A stretch of DNA of 64,000 nt from JABAYQ01 sp049890095 (GCA_049890095.1 JBMHCD010000010.1:124001-188000); one strand, 5' to 3'. Numbered from the stretch's first letter, positions 26,751 through 35,778 are shown. The notes: generated by a model from the letters alone, not told the origin. Numbers and translations are program-made.

Positions 26751-28052
26751 GTGCAAAAAGACAATAAAAAATACATTTGGTCCTGGGCGATGTATGATTT
26801 TGCTAATTCGGCTTTCACGACATTGGTAGTAACATTCATATACAGTGCTTTTTTTACAACTACTATTGCTGCAAACGAAACAGAGGGAACAACTTGGTGG
26901 TCTTTGTCCATATCTGTAACAGCTATTTTTGTTGCTATAAGTTCTCCTTTTATTGGAGCAATTGCAGATGGATCTTTTCTACGAAAAAGGATAATGATTT
27001 TTTCTACTTTTTTATGTGTATTTTTTACTTCGTTATTGTTTTTTATTGATTCCAGTCCATTATATGCGATTATAATTTTCACATTGGCGAATATAGCTTT
27101 TGAAGTAGGCAGTGTTTTTTATAATTCTTATCTACCAGATATTTCCACAAAAGATAAAGTAGGTCGAGTTTCTGGCTTTGGTTGGGGGTTAGGTTATTTG
27201 GGTGGGCTTTTGGCATTGCTTTTGTCTCTGTTTTTTTTGGTTGAACCAGAAACCGCTCCTTTTGGACTGAACAAAGAAGAAGGGCAGCATATTTTAGCAA
27301 CCAATTTATTAGTAGCGATATGGTTTTTAATTTTTAGTTTACCCTTGTTTTTAGTTATAAAAGACAAAAAATCTAAAAAATGGGTTTTTACTCAAATGGT
27401 TGTAAAAGCTTATCAAGATTTGTATCAAACCTTCAAGGATTTAAAGAAATATAAAGCAGTACAAAATTTTTTAATAGCTCGTTTGGTTTACAATGATGCT
27501 TTGGTAACTGTGTTTGCTTTAGGAGGAATTTATGCATCGGTCACAATTGGCTTTAGTTTTGAAGAAATTTTGCTTTTAGGAATTGTTTTAAACATAATGG
27601 CCGGTTTAGGAGCCTTTGTTTTTGGATTAGTTGATGATAAATGGGGTAGCAAAAAAGTAATTAAGGTGAGTATATTGTTTATGATGTTGGCTAGTTTTTT
27701 TGCTGTTTTAGCTCCTGACTTGCCAGGTTTGTGTCAATTAGCTTTTGGAGGAGATGCTGTACCAGATTTTTACAATACAAAAAATATTTTTTGGTTATCG
27801 GGAATTATGATTGGTTTTTTTGCTGGGCCTATACAATCATCTAGTAGAGCTTTAATGACTAGAATTACACCAATTGAAAAGAAGAACGAGTTTTTTGGAT
27901 TTTATGCGTTTTCTGGAAAAGCAACAGCCTTTTTAGGACCTTTAATCTTTGCATTGGCATCCGACTTTTTTAATACCCAACAAATGGGTTTGCTCATGAT
28001 TTTTTTATTATTTTGGTTGGGATATGTATTAATTAAAAGATTAGTTCAATAA
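26751..28052 (+). CDS. MFS transporter, UMF1 (vacuolar effluxer-like) family
   Basis: The 433-residue protein has about 12 membrane segments and the UMF1 family start IWSWAMYDFANSAF (about residues 9-22), with the loop GAIADGSFLRKR after TM2 and SSSRALMTRITP later. The substrate is unknown; fungal Atg22 relatives export amino acids. A GTG at 26751 is chosen because it matches family N-termini; an in-frame TTG at 26733 lies over the probable promoter. Divergent from the SulP gene. Confidence 0.88.
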   Translation: MQKDNKKYIWSWAMYDFANSAFTTLVVTFIYSAFFTTTIAANETEGTTWWSLSISVTAIFVAISSPFIGAIADGSFLRKRIMIFSTFLCVFFTSLLFFIDSSPLYAIIIFTLANIAFEVGSVFYNSYLPDISTKDKVGRVSGFGWGLGYLGGLLALLLSLFFLVEPETAPFGLNKEEGQHILATNLLVAIWFLIFSLPLFLVIKDKKSKKWVFTQMVVKAYQDLYQTFKDLKKYKAVQNFLIARLVYNDALVTVFALGGIYASVTIGFSFEEILLLGIVLNIMAGLGAFVFGLVDDKWGSKKVIKVSILFMMLASFFAVLAPDLPGLCQLAFGGDAVPDFYNTKNIFWLSGIMIGFFAGPIQSSSRALMTRITPIEKKNEFFGFYAFSGKATAFLGPLIFALASDFFNTQQMGLLMIFLLFWLGYVLIKRLVQ

Positions 28053-28060
28053 CAATTCTA

Positions 28061-28068
28061 TATCTTTG
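28061..28068 (+). promoter_or_regulatory. -7 element giving leaderless yceI mRNA
   Basis: TATCTTTG, perfect TAnnTTTG, ends 4 nt before the ATG at 28073. Confidence 0.6.
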
Positions 28069-28072
28069 TACA

Positions 28073-28603
28073 ATGCGCTATACATTTCTGTTTTTGTTAC
28101 TTAGTCAGATAGTTTTTGCACAGCAATTTTTTACATCTACTGGTAATGTTAGTTTTTATTCCTCAGCTCCATTAGAGGATATACAAGCAGATAATCAAAA
28201 GATGTCTGGAGTAATCGATTTTTCTAACGGACAATTTGCATTTAAAATAGCTATTCAAAATTTTATATTCCCTAATTCGTTGATGCAAGAACATTTTAAC
28301 GAAAGTTATATGGAGTCTGAAAAATATCCATATGCTATTTTTCAAGGAACGATAAATAATTTTTTGTCGTTGGACTTGTCCAAAAACAATGAAGCAAAGT
28401 GTTTAGGAATATTAGAGTTACATGGAGTAAAAAAAGAGGTCGAAATCTTATCCACTATTATTAGAGAAAATAAAGAAGTTAGAATTGAATCTACTTTTGA
28501 TGTGGCTTTAAAAGATTTTGATATAAAAATTCCTAAACTAGTAATGTATAATATTGCGGAAAATATTAATGTTAAAGTTAAAGCTTCTTTAAAATCTAAA
28601 TAA
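28073..28603 (+). CDS. YceI family periplasmic protein
   Basis: The 176-residue protein has a signal peptide (cleavage near FAQ, residue 17) and a lipocalin-like YceI barrel that in relatives binds isoprenoids such as polyprenyl quinone precursors. The conserved MxSxKYPxAxFxG motif is present as MESEKYPYAIFQG, followed by LGILELHGVKKEVEI. It is followed without a gap by a DUF5777 gene, a pairing seen repeatedly in Bacteroidota. Probably transcribed as a leaderless mRNA. Confidence 0.9.
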   Translation: MRYTFLFLLLSQIVFAQQFFTSTGNVSFYSSAPLEDIQADNQKMSGVIDFSNGQFAFKIAIQNFIFPNSLMQEHFNESYMESEKYPYAIFQGTINNFLSLDLSKNNEAKCLGILELHGVKKEVEILSTIIRENKEVRIESTFDVALKDFDIKIPKLVMYNIAENINVKVKASLKSK

Positions 28604-29428
28604 ATGAGAAACTTAATTTTATTATTTACTTTTTTTAGTTTTCAGCTGCATTCTCAAGATTTATTAAGCTTGCTAAACAACGAAGATGATCTAAAACGAG
28701 ATGTAATAGCTGTTTTTAAAGATAGTAGAATCGTAAATGCTCAATCATCCGAACAATCTTCTAAAGGAGAATTAAAATTTTTAATTCAACATCGATTTGG
28801 AACGATTAATCAAGGAAGCTATGCTCTATGGGGTATTGATGATGCAAAAGTAAGATTCGGATTTGAATATGGTTTGTCCGAAATATTTACTCTTGCTATA
28901 GGAAGAAGTTCTGATAAAAAACAATATGACACATCTGTAAAGGCTAAGTTAAAAAAACAGACTACTACTTTTCCTATTTCTATCTCTACGTTTTCTGCAT
29001 TTTTTCAAATTCATCCATCTGATTTTCAACGACAAAGAACTGATTTTGATTGGTCAGATTTTCAAAGTTTCTCTAACCAAATTATTTTAACAAAAAAACT
29101 TTCTCAACAACTTTCTCTAGCTATTTTACCTACTCATTTGTACGATAACGAAATTAATCAACGTTTTTTTGCTGGATTTGGAGGGCGGTTTAAGATCAGT
29201 AAAAGAGTTTCCATAAACGGAGAATATTTTTATCCTATGAATAAGCTATCAGATACTTTTAATTATTTGGCTGTTGGCTTTGATATAGAAACAGGAGGGC
29301 ATGTTTTTTCTCTTCATTTAAGTAATTCAAGAGGAATGAATGAACATGCTTTTTTAACAGAAGTTGCAGATTTAAAAGAAGGAAATATATATTTTGGTTT
29401 TAACATTTCTAGAAATTTTGCTTGGTAA
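28604..29428 (+). CDS. DUF5777 family outer-membrane beta-barrel protein
   Basis: The 274-residue protein has a signal peptide (cleavage near HSQ, residue 18) and the DUF5777 pattern: FKDSRIVNAQSSE, LKFLIQHRFGTINQGSYALWGIDDA, FGFEYGLSEIFTLAIGRSS, and alternating amphipathic strands ending in the aromatic C-terminus ISRNFAW, typical of outer-membrane barrels. Role unknown; in related genomes it occurs beside YceI and c-type cytochrome genes. Directly abuts yceI. Confidence 0.85.
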   Translation: MRNLILLFTFFSFQLHSQDLLSLLNNEDDLKRDVIAVFKDSRIVNAQSSEQSSKGELKFLIQHRFGTINQGSYALWGIDDAKVRFGFEYGLSEIFTLAIGRSSDKKQYDTSVKAKLKKQTTTFPISISTFSAFFQIHPSDFQRQRTDFDWSDFQSFSNQIILTKKLSQQLSLAILPTHLYDNEINQRFFAGFGGRFKISKRVSINGEYFYPMNKLSDTFNYLAVGFDIETGGHVFSLHLSNSRGMNEHAFLTEVADLKEGNIYFGFNISRNFAW

Positions 29429-29431
29429 AAA

Positions 29432-30637
29432 ATGGAAAATAAATTCGATGTTGCAATAGTAGGAGGAGGAATAGTAGGTTTGGCGTGTGCTTATAAACTT
29501 CAATTGAGTTACCCTAAACTTAATCTTGTTGTTTTTGAAAAGGAATCCAAATTAGCAAATCATCAAACGGGACGAAATTCTGGTGTTATTCATTCCGGAT
29601 TGTATTATAGACCTGGCTCTTATAGAGCTAAAAATTGTGTCAATGGAAGATTGCAATTAGTAGAGTTTGCCAAGAAATACGATATAAAACATGATGTTTG
29701 TGGGAAGGTAGTTGTTGCTACTAATAAAAATGAATTAGATCGCTTAGATTCTATTTATGAGACAGGGAAAGCAAACGGACTAAAAGGAATTTCTAAAATA
29801 TCTATCCAAGAGCTTAAAGAAATAGAACCTTATGTTAGTGGGGTAGGTGCAATACGAGTACCTGAATCTGGAATTATTGATTTTGTGGGAGTTACTAATA
29901 AACTTGCACAATTAATAAATGATATAAACGCTAATAGTAAAATTCTAACCAGTACAGAGGTAATAGATTTTGATGAAACTAAAATTATCACCTCAAAAGG
30001 TGATTTTTTTGCTAATAAAAAAATTATCTGTGGTGGACTTTTTTCTGATCGATTAGCAAAAAAAGATGGATTAAAACCATCTTTAAGGATTGTAGGTTTT
30101 AGAGGCGATTACTATGATCTAACTGAAAAAGGCAAACAAAAAGTGAATCATTTGATTTACCCTGTTCCTAATCCGGAATTTCCATTTTTAGGAGTACATT
30201 TTACAAGAATGACTGATGGAACTATAGAATGTGGTCCTAATGCTGTTTTTACTTTCAAAAGAGAAGGATATGGAAAAACAGATTTTAATTTGAAAGATAC
30301 ATTTGAAGCTTTATTATATATAGGTACTTGGAAATTATTTTTTAAACATTGGAGATTTGGTTTAAATGAATATCGACGAGCATTTTCTAAAAAATTGTTT
30401 TTAAAAGAGTTAAAAAGATTAATACCTTCTCTTACTATGGATGATATTAAAGTAGGTCGAAGTGGAGTGCGAGCAATGGCTTTGGCCTCTGACGGCGATG
30501 TTTTTGATGATTTCAAAATAGAATATTTACAAAATAGTATACATGTTTTAAATGCGCCTTCACCTGCTGCAACTGCTTGTTTAGCAATTGGTGATGAAGT
30601 GTTGAAAGTTGCTCAAAAAAAGTTTAGTTTAGCATAG
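29432..30637 (+). CDS. lhgO: L-2-hydroxyglutarate oxidase
   Basis: FAD-dependent repair enzyme that oxidises L-2-hydroxyglutarate, a side product of malate and lactate dehydrogenases, to 2-oxoglutarate, passing electrons to the quinone pool. The 401-residue DAO-fold protein has the FAD motif VGGGIVGLACA (10-20) and the family signature TGRNSGVIHSGLYYRPGS, plus LIYPVPNPEFPFLGVHFTR and GRSGVRAMA near the end. Third gene of the yceI operon, 3 nt after DUF5777. Confidence 0.92.
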   Translation: MENKFDVAIVGGGIVGLACAYKLQLSYPKLNLVVFEKESKLANHQTGRNSGVIHSGLYYRPGSYRAKNCVNGRLQLVEFAKKYDIKHDVCGKVVVATNKNELDRLDSIYETGKANGLKGISKISIQELKEIEPYVSGVGAIRVPESGIIDFVGVTNKLAQLINDINANSKILTSTEVIDFDETKIITSKGDFFANKKIICGGLFSDRLAKKDGLKPSLRIVGFRGDYYDLTEKGKQKVNHLIYPVPNPEFPFLGVHFTRMTDGTIECGPNAVFTFKREGYGKTDFNLKDTFEALLYIGTWKLFFKHWRFGLNEYRRAFSKKLFLKELKRLIPSLTMDDIKVGRSGVRAMALASDGDVFDDFKIEYLQNSIHVLNAPSPAATACLAIGDEVLKVAQKKFSLA

Positions 30638-30638
30638 T

Positions 30639-31187
30639 ATGAAATTATTCGGCTTTAACAAGAAACGCAAAGTAAGTGTAAAGAATTTAGCATCTATTTA
30701 TGCCAATACATTATTTGAGGTAATTGATAATGGTTTTCCAGAAATTATTGAGTTTGTAAACGATAATCGAAAATTTGAAGAGTCGCCTAACCTTCAGCGA
30801 AAAGATATAATTTGGTTTTTAATGATCATTTTTGCTGGAAACAATCATAGGCTTTCAGACTATTTTGATGATTCAGTCGTTGATCGAATTCACTTAGCTA
30901 GTTTAAACGAGTTGATAAATTTTGTTGATCAGGAAGAAGATGTTGTTCGCGATATGTTTTTGGATTATGAACGATTCTTTAAGGATCAATTAGTTGACGA
31001 TATAACTATCGAAAAGGCAATGGCTAAAAGTATTTTTGTAAAGTATAATCTTAATGATTTTCAAGGAGAACTATTAAAAAGCCAAAATGAGCCGAATCCA
31101 GTTTTTTTACAAGAACTTACAGATCTTTTAAGTCACTTTATATGGAACTGGAATGATTACCTCCAAAAATATAAAGTAGTCGATTAA
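30639..31187 (+). CDS. Hypothetical protein
   Basis: I do not recognise this 182-residue protein. It is predicted mostly alpha-helical and acidic, with a basic N-terminus (KLFGFNKKRKVSVKN) and no signal peptide or membrane segment. Two Asp/Glu-rich helices (about 45-60 and 98-118) and an aromatic C-terminal segment HFIWNWNDYLQKY stand out. It starts 1 nt after lhgO and overlaps the convergent purB stop by 4 nt, so it is the last gene of that operon. Cytoplasmic location inferred. Confidence 0.7.
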   Translation: MKLFGFNKKRKVSVKNLASIYANTLFEVIDNGFPEIIEFVNDNRKFEESPNLQRKDIIWFLMIIFAGNNHRLSDYFDDSVVDRIHLASLNELINFVDQEEDVVRDMFLDYERFFKDQLVDDITIEKAMAKSIFVKYNLNDFQGELLKSQNEPNPVFLQELTDLLSHFIWNWNDYLQKYKVVD

Positions 31188-32533
31188 AATTCTATTCCTG
31201 TATAATTTGTGGGGCTTATTTTTTTCAAACTTGATTTTAGTTCATCATTGATATCTAGAGTGTCAATAAAAGAAGCAATGCTTTTTTGATTAATAGTCTG
31301 ATTTGTTCTTGTTAATCCTTTTAACGCTTCATATGGTTTAGGATAACCTTCTCTTCTCAAAATTGTTTGGATAGCTTCTGCTACAACTGCCCAATTGTCT
31401 TCTAAATCTTTTGAAATAGCTTCTTCATTTAAAATTAATTTATCTAAACCTTTCATAATAGACTTGAAAGCAATTAGAGTATGAGCCATTGGAACACCAA
31501 TATTTCTTAAAACAGTTGAGTCTGTTAGGTCTCTTTGAAGCCTAGAAATAGGAAGTTTGGCAGATAGATGTTCGAATAAAGCATTAGCAATTCCTAAATT
31601 TCCTTCTGCATTTTCAAAATCTATAGGATTTACTTTATGTGGCATTGCGGAAGAACCTACTTCACCAGCTTTAATTTTTTGTTTAAAGTAATTCATAGAA
31701 ACGTAACTCCATATATCTCTTGATAAATCTATAAGAATAGTATTTATTCTTTTAAAATTATCGAATAATGCAGCTAAGTTATCATAATGCTCTATCTGTG
31801 TTGTTACTTGTGATCGATCTAGTTCTAATACTTCTTCAACAAAGTGATTTGAAAATGCGGTCCAATCAATTTCTGGAAATGCAACGTGATGTGCGTTAAA
31901 ATTTCCCGTTGCTCCTCCAAATTTTGCAGAAAAGGGAACAGTATTTAATAAACCTATCTGTTTTTCTAATCGTTCTATAAATACTAAGATTTCTTTACCT
32001 AATCTAGTTGGGGATGCTGCCTGGCCATGTGTTCTTGCCAACATTGGTACTTCTGCCCATTCATCTTTTAATTGTACTAGTTGATTTAGTAATTCCAGAT
32101 AGTTTGGAAGATATACGTTTTTAAAAGAATCCAATAAAAGTAGAGGAGTTGCTGTATTATTTATATCTTGAGAAGTTAGTCCGAAGTGGATAAATTCCTT
32201 GTATTTTTGGATTTCTAGTCGGTCAAAAGCTTCTTTGATAAAATATTCAACAGCTTTAACATCATGATTTGTAATCTTTTCAATATCTTTTACCGCCTGA
32301 GCATCTTTATCGCTAAAATTTATATAGATTGAACGAAGTTCATCAAATAAATTTTTATCGAAATCATTTAGCTGTGGTAAAGGCAATTCACACAAACAAA
32401 TAAAATATTCAATTTCGATTTTAATTCTGTATTTTATTAGAGCAGCCTCAGAATAATAAACCCCTAGCTCAGAAGTTTTAGATTGGTATCTTCCGTCAAT
32501 TGGCGAAATAGCTGTAAGTGTAGATAGACTCAT
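31184..32533 (-). CDS. purB: Adenylosuccinate lyase
   Basis: Catalyses two fumarate-releasing steps of purine synthesis: SAICAR to AICAR and adenylosuccinate to AMP. The 449-residue protein has the fumarase/ASL signature GSSAMPHKVNPIDFENAEGN, the TRTHGQAASPTRLGKE segment (His catalytic), FIHFGLTSQDINNTA, and the C-terminal ADSL domain. Single gene. The 222-nt region upstream contains an unexplained terminator-like hairpin. Confidence 0.97.
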   Translation of the reverse strand: MSLSTLTAISPIDGRYQSKTSELGVYYSEAALIKYRIKIEIEYFICLCELPLPQLNDFDKNLFDELRSIYINFSDKDAQAVKDIEKITNHDVKAVEYFIKEAFDRLEIQKYKEFIHFGLTSQDINNTATPLLLLDSFKNVYLPNYLELLNQLVQLKDEWAEVPMLARTHGQAASPTRLGKEILVFIERLEKQIGLLNTVPFSAKFGGATGNFNAHHVAFPEIDWTAFSNHFVEEVLELDRSQVTTQIEHYDNLAALFDNFKRINTILIDLSRDIWSYVSMNYFKQKIKAGEVGSSAMPHKVNPIDFENAEGNLGIANALFEHLSAKLPISRLQRDLTDSTVLRNIGVPMAHTLIAFKSIMKGLDKLILNEEAISKDLEDNWAVVAEAIQTILRREGYPKPYEALKGLTRTNQTINQKSIASFIDTLDINDELKSSLKKISPTNYTGIEF

Positions 32534-32555
32534 TTATTGTTAATTGTTTAGTCTT

Positions 32556-32563
32556 GCAAGTTA
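32556..32563 (-). promoter_or_regulatory. Possible purB promoter element, TAnnTTGC variant
   Basis: TAACTTGC on the minus strand, 22 nt upstream of purB. Similar variants (TAAATTGC) precede pyrG and holA. Confidence 0.3.
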
Positions 32564-32584
32564 CTTTTTTTGTTTTATTAAAAA

Positions 32585-32617
32585 TAAAAAAGACCATTCA
32601 AAAGATGGTCTTTTTTA
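32585..32617. terminator. Orphan bidirectional terminator upstream of purB
   Basis: Stem AAAAAAGACCAT/ATGGTCTTTTTT (32586-32597 with 32605-32616) with a 7-nt loop. It lies between two divergent genes, so no annotated gene ends into it; either a small transcript or a purB leader attenuator could explain it. Confidence 0.7.
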
Positions 32618-32743
32618 ATACTTTGTAAGCAGGGTTTATTTTTTAATAAATTTTTCATGATATTAAGTTTTAAATATTGTACAATTTAACTAATTATTTC
32701 TTAAATCATTCGAAAATCTACAATTCTTTGCTCTATAAATGAT

Positions 32744-32751
32744 TACTTTTG
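32744..32751 (+). promoter_or_regulatory. -7 element giving leaderless DUF456 mRNA
   Basis: TACTTTTG ends 4 nt before the ATG at 32756. Confidence 0.6.
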
Positions 32752-32755
32752 TACC

Positions 32756-33235
32756 ATGGATGTAATGATTCTTGCTATAAGTATATTGATAATGTTGGTT
32801 GGATTAATTGGTTGTTTTGTTCCGATTATTCCTGGTCCTCCATTATGTTATGTTTCATTACTGATTATTCACTTTTTTAGTTCTTATAGTTTGGATGCTC
32901 AGTTTTTAATAAACTGGGCGTTAATTATAACAGCAATAACCTTTCTTGATATATGGCTTCAGATATATGGAGTCAAAAAATTTGGAGGTAAAAAGAAAGC
33001 GATAAATGGAACAATGATTGGTTTATTTATAGGTATTATAGTACCTATTCCTCTTGGATTTATTCTCGGTCCCTTTTTAGGAGCTATGGTTGGAGCATAT
33101 TTAGAATCTGTGGATAATGATTTGTTTCAAGTTTTAAAAATTGCTGCTGGTTCATTAGTGGGTTTTTTAGGTGGTATAGTACTTAAGCTGGTTGTTTGTA
33201 GTTATATGATTTTTGAATTAGTTAACGTTTTTTAA
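32756..33235 (+). CDS. DUF456 family membrane protein
   Basis: A 159-residue membrane protein with about five hydrophobic segments and the DUF456 features GLIGCFVPIIPGPPLCY near the N-terminus and a glycine-rich repeat region (IGLFIGIIVPIPLGFILGPFLG-like, about 86-107) resembling glycine-zipper packing. Function unknown. Overlaps the mqnA start by one base. Confidence 0.85.
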   Translation: MDVMILAISILIMLVGLIGCFVPIIPGPPLCYVSLLIIHFFSSYSLDAQFLINWALIITAITFLDIWLQIYGVKKFGGKKKAINGTMIGLFIGIIVPIPLGFILGPFLGAMVGAYLESVDNDLFQVLKIAAGSLVGFLGGIVLKLVVCSYMIFELVNVF

Positions 33236-33972
33236 TGTCAAAATTAAAAGTAGCAACAATTTCTTATCTAAATAGCATTCCTTTTGTTTATGGATTAGAG
33301 AATAGTTCATTAGATTTGGACATAAAATTAGATATTCCGTCAAATTGTGCAAAAAAGTTGTTAGAAGGGGAGGTCGATTTAGCTCTTGTTCCTGTTGCTA
33401 TTCTACCAATGTTAAGAGAATATTATATTATTGGAGAAAGTTGTATTGGTGCTAATGGTAAAGTTGAAACAGTTTGTTTGTATAGCGATGTTCCGTTAAA
33501 TCAAATTGATACGATACTACTAGATTATCATTCTAAAACTTCAGTTCAATTATTGAAGGTTTTATGTAATAAATATTGGAAAATAAATCCAAAATTTATA
33601 GAAACTTCTTCAGGGTTTGAACAAAAAATTAATGGTAAAGTTGCTGGTTTGATCATCGGAGATAGGGCGTATAATTATCACAATCAGTATAAAAATATGT
33701 TCGATTTATCTGAACATTGGAAACAGTTTACTGGCTTGCCATTTGTATTTGCCTGTTGGGTTTCAAAAACTAAGTTTTCTGATGAAATAGTTAGTCAATT
33801 TGATAAAGCAATAAAATATGGATTAAATAATTTGGATGCAGCCTTAGAGAAAAAATCAAAACAGTTTAATACCACAATCGACAAAAAAAAGTATTTAACT
33901 GAAATTATAAGCTATCAATTGTCTCAAAAAAAGAAAGAGGCCTTAAACCTCTTTCTTTCATTTATTAAATAA
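33235..33972 (+). CDS. mqnA: Chorismate dehydratase MqnA (futalosine pathway)
   Basis: Dehydrates chorismate to 3-enolpyruvylbenzoate, the first committed step of futalosine-route menaquinone synthesis. The 245-residue protein has the MqnA/MqnD periplasmic-binding-like fold with VATISYLNSIPFVYGL at the N-terminus, EGEVDLALVPVAILPM (about 45-60) and TGLPFVFACWV later. Other mqn genes are not in this window. Its last codons also form the hairpin that serves as the yidC terminator on the opposite strand. Confidence 0.9.
   Translation: MSKLKVATISYLNSIPFVYGLENSSLDLDIKLDIPSNCAKKLLEGEVDLALVPVAILPMLREYYIIGESCIGANGKVETVCLYSDVPLNQIDTILLDYHSKTSVQLLKVLCNKYWKINPKFIETSSGFEQKINGKVAGLIIGDRAYNYHNQYKNMFDLSEHWKQFTGLPFVFACWVSKTKFSDEIVSQFDKAIKYGLNNLDAALEKKSKQFNTTIDKKKYLTEIISYQLSQKKKEALNLFLSFIK
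33925..33958 (-). terminator. yidC terminator inside the mqnA 3' end
   Basis: An 11-bp perfect stem (33930-33940 with 33948-33958) with a 7-nt loop, followed on the minus strand by a T run. All of it lies within the last 16 codons of mqnA. Confidence 0.75.
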
Positions 33973-33973
33973 A

Positions 33974-35776
33974 TTATCTCTTTTTTACTTTTTCCTGTTG
34001 TTTTTTAGCCATTTCTTCCAATCTTTTTTGGAATTTTGATTTTTTGACAGGTTTCTTTTTATTTTGTTCCATTTGTCTCAAAATACTTGCTTCATCAATG
34101 AAATATTTTCGCATTACGAATTGCTGTCCAAAAGTTACCATATTAGCTAAAAAGTAATAATAACTAAGTCCAGCAGCATAGTTGTTAAAAAAGCCTAAGA
34201 ACATTACTGGCATTAGATACATCATCCACTTCATTTGCGCCATTTGTGGACCACTCATTTGATTATTCATTCTTGTGTAAAGCAAAGTAGATATTGTCAT
34301 TAATAGAGTAAATAAACTAACATGATCTCCATAAAATGGTATTTCAAATGGAAGACTCAATACGGAGTCGTAAGAAGATAAGTCATCAGCCCATAAAAAC
34401 TTTTGTTGTCTTAGTTCTATACTGGCAGGAAAAAATCTAAATAGAGCGAAAAGAATAGGCATTTGCAACAACATAGGAATACAACCTCCAAGAGGATTTA
34501 CTCCTGTTTTTTTATAAAGTGCCATCACCTCTTGCTGAGATTTCATCGGATCTTTATCCTTTTGTTTTTCTTGAATTTTATCAATTTCAGGTTTGAGAAC
34601 CTTCATTTTTGCCTGAGACATGTAAGCTTTCAGGGTGAAAGGAGCAAGAGCCATTTTAATTATGAATGTCATAATCAAAATGATTATACCATAATTAGAT
34701 ATCCATGAGCTCAATAAGTTAAAAATAGGTATTACCGCATATTTATTAACCCATCTAAATATTCCCCAACCTAAAGGAATCATTTTTTCTAAATCTAAAT
34801 TATAAGAAGAAAGTGTTTCATAATGATTTGGACCAAAATAAAATTGCATTGCATTCTTTCCATTCTTTTTATGATCGTATGGAAGACTTATTGTTGCCGT
34901 TAAATTTCTTACAAAATCGTTTGAAAATTCATTGTTGTAGGCCGCAACATTTGTTGGTTTTTCAAACCCTTTGTTGTTAATTAAAACAGAACTAAAAAAT
35001 TGATGTTTAAAACCAATCCATTGAGCTCTACCAGCAAGTTCTTCTTCATCATCTTTAGATTCAGATAGGTAATCTACATCATCGTTTAAATACTTGAAAT
35101 AAGTAGTGGAATACATTCGTTCATTTTCAATACTTTTTTCAGTATGTGGTAAATTTATTTCCCAATTTAAGTCAATGGTATTTTGATTTGATGCAATTAA
35201 ATTTTGAAGATTGTAATGATTAATTTCAAAATCAATCATGTAATCATTTGGTTTAATGCTATAAACGTACTCTATATAACCACCGTTTTCAGCCACAAGT
35301 CTCATTACTACTTTTTGATTGCTTATTTCACTTGCTTCAAAGAAGAGTTCTTCAGAATTGATACGTCTATTTTCGGAAAAAAAAGCAAGATTAAATCTAG
35401 ATGAATCTTTAGCGATTAGGTTTAATGGTAAAGAGTCGCTAGTTTGGTATTCTTTTAAAATAGCCGATGTTATTCGTCCACCTTTTGGAGAAATGGTAAG
35501 TTTTAAAAGTTCATTTTCTAAATAAACATCTTGTCCTTTTTTGAAGGCAGATGATGCAAATGATCCATATTTACTTAGACTTTGATTTTTATCAAGACTA
35601 TCTTTTTTAGTAGAGCCTAATGATTGATTTTCCAATTCATTAGCCTTCTCTTCTTGTAAAATAACAGTTCTGTTATTCTGTTCTTTAGCTTCCTCTACGT
35701 TAGGTGGATAAATTAAATTATAGCCAAAAACAATGGCAACAATCAATATTACACCGGTGATGGAATTTTTGTCCAT
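33974..35776 (-). CDS. yidC: Membrane protein insertase YidC
   Basis: Inserts and folds inner-membrane proteins, alone or with SecYEG. The 600-residue protein has an N-terminal membrane anchor (about 6-24), a large periplasmic domain (about 60-350), and the conserved C-terminal 60KD_IMP core with about five membrane segments including LGGCIPMLLQMPILFALFRF. It ends with a lysine-rich tail that can touch the ribosome. Follows pyrG by 2 nt, an order common in Flavobacteria. Confidence 0.97.
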   Translation of the reverse strand: MDKNSITGVILIVAIVFGYNLIYPPNVEEAKEQNNRTVILQEEKANELENQSLGSTKKDSLDKNQSLSKYGSFASSAFKKGQDVYLENELLKLTISPKGGRITSAILKEYQTSDSLPLNLIAKDSSRFNLAFFSENRRINSEELFFEASEISNQKVVMRLVAENGGYIEYVYSIKPNDYMIDFEINHYNLQNLIASNQNTIDLNWEINLPHTEKSIENERMYSTTYFKYLNDDVDYLSESKDDEEELAGRAQWIGFKHQFFSSVLINNKGFEKPTNVAAYNNEFSNDFVRNLTATISLPYDHKKNGKNAMQFYFGPNHYETLSSYNLDLEKMIPLGWGIFRWVNKYAVIPIFNLLSSWISNYGIIILIMTFIIKMALAPFTLKAYMSQAKMKVLKPEIDKIQEKQKDKDPMKSQQEVMALYKKTGVNPLGGCIPMLLQMPILFALFRFFPASIELRQQKFLWADDLSSYDSVLSLPFEIPFYGDHVSLFTLLMTISTLLYTRMNNQMSGPQMAQMKWMMYLMPVMFLGFFNNYAAGLSYYYFLANMVTFGQQFVMRKYFIDEASILRQMEQNKKKPVKKSKFQKRLEEMAKKQQEKVKKR

Positions 35777-35778
35777 AA

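Noticed and set aside
32578..32658. 26-codon minus-strand frame upstream of purB
   Set aside because: Too short and its end coincides with a terminator hairpin; mentioned in the findings but not annotated as a gene without transcript evidence.
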